DNA from: Pseudomonas pergaminensis
Lineage (GTDB): Bacteria; Pseudomonadota; Gammaproteobacteria; Pseudomonadales; Pseudomonadaceae
Length of the DNA: 64,000 nt
NCBI RefSeq assembly: GCF_024112395.2
Contig: NZ_CP078013.2
Location: 3,100,001 to 3,164,000, forward strand
Direction of reading: 5' to 3'
Each line of letters starts with the position of its first letter. The stretch's first letter is position 1. A program made the position numbers and the translations under genes. Shown here in pieces: positions 61,993-64,000 of this stretch. The notes below the pieces were generated by a model that saw nothing but the letters and a program-made list of their open reading frames with translations, had not been told where the DNA came from and did no database searches.

Positions 61993-62537
61993 GGTGGTGT
62001 GCCCTGTTTAAAGGAAACCTGTAGTCCGTCGAGTAGTTGGGAAAAGCCGGCGCGGTAACGCGCGGCCGGCGTTCCTCCTGCCGGGCGGTGATATCGGCCA
62101 GCAGCTGACACCCAATCACCGGTGACGGCGTGATGCCCTTGCAGCAGCGCGGCAGTTACGGCCAGATTGCGGTAGGGTTCGAGGGCTTCGCAGGGACTGG
62201 AAAAATGCTGTCCGTGATAACCCAGGTTGATTTGCCCAAGCCCGGCATCGACCCGCTTGGCGTCATACCGAGCAAGCGCCTGAAGCAAGGCGTGACAGGC
62301 GGTCTGACGATTGGCGAAACGGTAAGAGCTACCGGCAATATTCAGCGTCCAGGGCCAGGGCAGCAGTCGACCACGGAGGCGGGCGCCACTCTCCTGCAGG
62401 GCAATCGCGAACAACACCGTGGAAGGGACGTTGGCGTCATGCGCTGCCAGTTGATAAGCCGGAGGCGGAAGTTCGTCTGCCCGGACGGCGTGCACCGTCA
62501 GCAGGAGCGCAATAGCAATCAATCGAGACGTTGCCAT
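61989..62537 (-). CDS. lytic transglycosylase (SLT) of the ICE
   Basis: 182 aa with signal peptide (SRLIAIALLLTVHAVRA). VPSTVLFAIALQESGARLRG carries the catalytic Glu of SLT-type lytic transglycosylases, and VDAGLGQINLGYHGQHF plus NLAVTAALL are the later conserved motifs. It opens peptidoglycan for assembly of the secretion apparatus, as VirB1 does. Overlaps its neighbours at both ends. Confidence 0.9.
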   Translation of the reverse strand: MATSRLIAIALLLTVHAVRADELPPPAYQLAAHDANVPSTVLFAIALQESGARLRGRLLPWPWTLNIAGSSYRFANRQTACHALLQALARYDAKRVDAGLGQINLGYHGQHFSSPCEALEPYRNLAVTAALLQGHHAVTGDWVSAAGRYHRPAGGTPAARYRAGFSQLLDGLQVSFKQGTPP

Positions 62538-63238
62538 TGTCCATTCACCTGCTGAAATGTGACGGGTAACGGTCTCGGGGCTCCCAGGCTGAACCAGCGA
62601 CCACGGTCATGGTTCAGTGTGATCTGCCGGCGTTGGACCTTGGCCGGATCGATGTCTGCTTGCCGAGCCCAGCGACGGACACGTTCATCCTTGCCCTGGC
62701 TGCCCACCAGATAGATATCGAACGCCGTATCACTGCTTTGCAGACGCTGCGCTTCAGCGGTGCACGCAGGGCAATGGTCTTCGACAAACAGAGCACGGCG
62801 CGGCTCTACCGGTGAGCTAGCAGCGGGCGGGGATGCCATACCCTGAATCGGCAACAGCCCCGGAAACAGCTTGGCCCAAGCTGCGGTGTAGGCGTTTTGG
62901 TAAGCCAGCTCGCGCTGGGCACGTTTGGCTTCCAGCGCTACCTGCAATTCGGCATAGCGCTGACGCTCTTGGTCGTTCTCTGCTTCGACGCCGAGTGCAG
63001 TCAGCGGATCGAGATTCGGGCTCCAAAAACCACGCGGGCCTGCCTGGATCTGTTCGAAGCGTGTCCACTCCTGCTCCGTCAGACCCCAGCTTGCCGCCTG
63101 TTCGGAGTGCGAACGCTCCAGCGGAGCAGACTGCGTGTCCTGGGTCCGTGACGGTGTCGTGACGGGGTTGCCCAGCGCAGCGCCCGTGCTCAGCAATGAA
63201 ACGAAACAGACGATGGGGCTCAGCAGCGCTCTGTTCAT
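62519..63238 (-). CDS. ICE protein TIGR03759 (PFL_4693 family), Trx-like
   Basis: 239 aa with signal peptide (LLSPIVCFVSLLSTGAALG). N-terminal half WGLTEQEWTRFEQIQAGPRG, SPNLDPLTALGVEA is the family marker; the C-terminal half (ALFVEDHCPACTAEAQRLQS) has a CPAC dithiol in a thioredoxin-like context, so a periplasmic disulphide role is plausible. Overlaps the transglycosylase gene. Confidence 0.9.
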   Translation of the reverse strand: MNRALLSPIVCFVSLLSTGAALGNPVTTPSRTQDTQSAPLERSHSEQAASWGLTEQEWTRFEQIQAGPRGFWSPNLDPLTALGVEAENDQERQRYAELQVALEAKRAQRELAYQNAYTAAWAKLFPGLLPIQGMASPPAASSPVEPRRALFVEDHCPACTAEAQRLQSSDTAFDIYLVGSQGKDERVRRWARQADIDPAKVQRRQITLNHDRGRWFSLGAPRPLPVTFQQVNGQWQRLD

Positions 63239-63247
63239 GATCGCTTC

Positions 63248-63919
63248 TCAAGGGAGGTGCACGGTCTGATCTGGGTGAGCGTTCACCGCGAAGATAGCCG
63301 CGTTCGGCTCCAGCACCTTCAGTTGCCATGTGCCGAACTGCTCGCCGTTGTGCAGCAACTGGATATCATTGAGCGAGCGACTGTCAGGAGGTGCGACCGC
63401 CAGAAAGCGCTCGCCACCGCGGTACTCGACGCTCAACACTGAAAATGGAGGCAGGAGCGGGGCAGGCTTGGGCTGAGCGTTTTTTTTCGGCTTGGCCGAG
63501 GAAGGCGTCGGTGGTGGGAGTGGTGGCTGGCTTTTGAGGTCCAGGAGTTGCTGCTCGACGTGCTCAAGTCGTGCGGGTAGCGCGATCATGTCGGCTTCGG
63601 TGGCACGGGCTGCCAGACCGTCACGTAGCTCCTGTAACTCTTGCGCCCATTGATCCAACATCGGATCGAGGGTATTGGCCTGTTGCTCACCGGTATCGAC
63701 CATCTGCTTGAGATCTTTCAGTGCGTACTGCAGCTTCTCCTGTGCATCCTTGATAGCGCTCGAATCACGTTGCAGGGCGTCTAGCGTCTGGAGGTGCTGG
63801 GCATTCGCGTCTTGTAGCTCGGTCACGCGTTGATACTGGTTATACAAACCACCGCTCAGCCCGGAGACCGCCAGGCAAAGTGAGCCAACAATAAGGGTTT
63901 GAAACGTCGAGGCTTTCAT
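63248..63919 (-). CDS. membrane-anchored coiled-coil protein
   Basis: 223 aa. N-terminal membrane helix (LIVGSLCLAVSGLSGGLYNQ), long coiled coil (about residues 28-130, heptads through LQTLDALQRDSSAIKDAQEK), a Pro/Lys linker and a C-terminal beta part (PFSVLSVEYRGGERFLAVAP ... GEQFGTWQLKVLEPNA) resembling pilus-assembly PilP- or TraB-like tails. Start overlaps the upstream stop (ATGA). Found at this place in related ICEs; no firm function. Confidence 0.7.
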   Translation of the reverse strand: MKASTFQTLIVGSLCLAVSGLSGGLYNQYQRVTELQDANAQHLQTLDALQRDSSAIKDAQEKLQYALKDLKQMVDTGEQQANTLDPMLDQWAQELQELRDGLAARATEADMIALPARLEHVEQQLLDLKSQPPLPPPTPSSAKPKKNAQPKPAPLLPPFSVLSVEYRGGERFLAVAPPDSRSLNDIQLLHNGEQFGTWQLKVLEPNAAIFAVNAHPDQTVHLP

Positions 63920-64000
63920 AGGCGTGCCTCCGGCTGATGGGACGAGGTTGGTGTGACCCGTACCATGCCTGCATCATTGTTCTGCTGTTCAAAGCAGACC
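63916..64000 (-). CDS. C-terminus of an upstream ICE gene, cut by the window edge
   Basis: The last 27 residues are seen: VCFEQQNNDAGMVRVTPTSS and HQPEARL before TGA. Too little to identify; a PilL/PilN-like or other pilus-region gene would be expected at this place. Coupled to the next gene by an ATGA overlap. Confidence 0.5.
   Translation of the reverse strand, partial: VCFEQQNNDAGMVRVTPTSSHQPEARL

Overview
The window is accessory DNA of a Pseudomonas-type gammaproteobacterium. Its backbone is an integrative and conjugative element (ICE) of the P. fluorescens Pf-5 'PFL_46xx/47xx' (PAPI-1/pKLC102/ICEclc-like) class. The evidence is a nearly complete and collinear set of the ICE-specific proteins known as the TIGR0374x-0376x families. 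No rRNA, tRNA or CRISPR array was seen, and neither end of the element is identified inside the window.

Right part (36.7-64 kb): the conjugation module, almost all on the minus strand. Read in the direction of transcription from the right edge it encodes a Trx-like protein (TIGR03759), a transglycosylase, TIGR03765, the coupling ATPase TraD and TIGR03747. Next comes a plus-strand cargo pair (583-aa protein + DUF3800), then the RAQPRD-to-VirB4 block (TIGR03758, 03745, 03750, 03746, 03749, 03752, 03751, VirB4/TraC). A second plus-strand cargo gene (putative PIN-like) and a small XRE regulator follow, then TIGR03756, TIGR03755 and TraG, a DUF3742-like protein, an ArdC-like antirestriction protein and the MobH-type relaxase. 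The two cargo loci sit in gaps of the transfer operon; TIGR03757 was not found.

Middle part (12.5-36.4 kb): a patchwork of candidate defence genes and mobile-element debris. It holds (a) a degenerate ABC-three-component-like operon (wHTH protein, SMC/Rad50-like ATPase split by an in-frame TAA, helical protein, PD-(D/E)XK nuclease); (b) a complete 4.9-kb IS66-family transposon with 16-bp terminal repeats and an 8-bp target duplication that carries a chemoreceptor gene as passenger; (c) a TrlF-family PHP/ATPase and a large membrane protein; (d) a tight four-gene operon with a PD-(D/E)XK-like protein, a Lit-like peptidase split by an in-frame TAA, a T5orf172-type GIY-YIG protein and a HEPN protein; (e) remnants of a Tn4371-like ICE (trbI fragment, DUF2274), two MITE-like elements and a broken DUF3800 gene.

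Left part (1-12.5 kb): an array of small genes, all on the minus strand, many with abortive-infection or toxin features (AbiV, Abi_C, an ADP-ribosyltransferase-like protein). Diverged ~65-90 bp hairpin repeats lie between many of them. At the head of the array stands a tyrosine-recombinase-like gene that lacks most catalytic residues, followed by an overlapping 37-aa ORF and then the cargo. The same recombinase-end / 'TPxxFKAE' ORF / cargo junction occurs a second time, as a remnant, at 5.76-5.93 kb in front of a different cargo gene. This repeated module architecture is the best candidate for an undescribed cassette-like system in the window.
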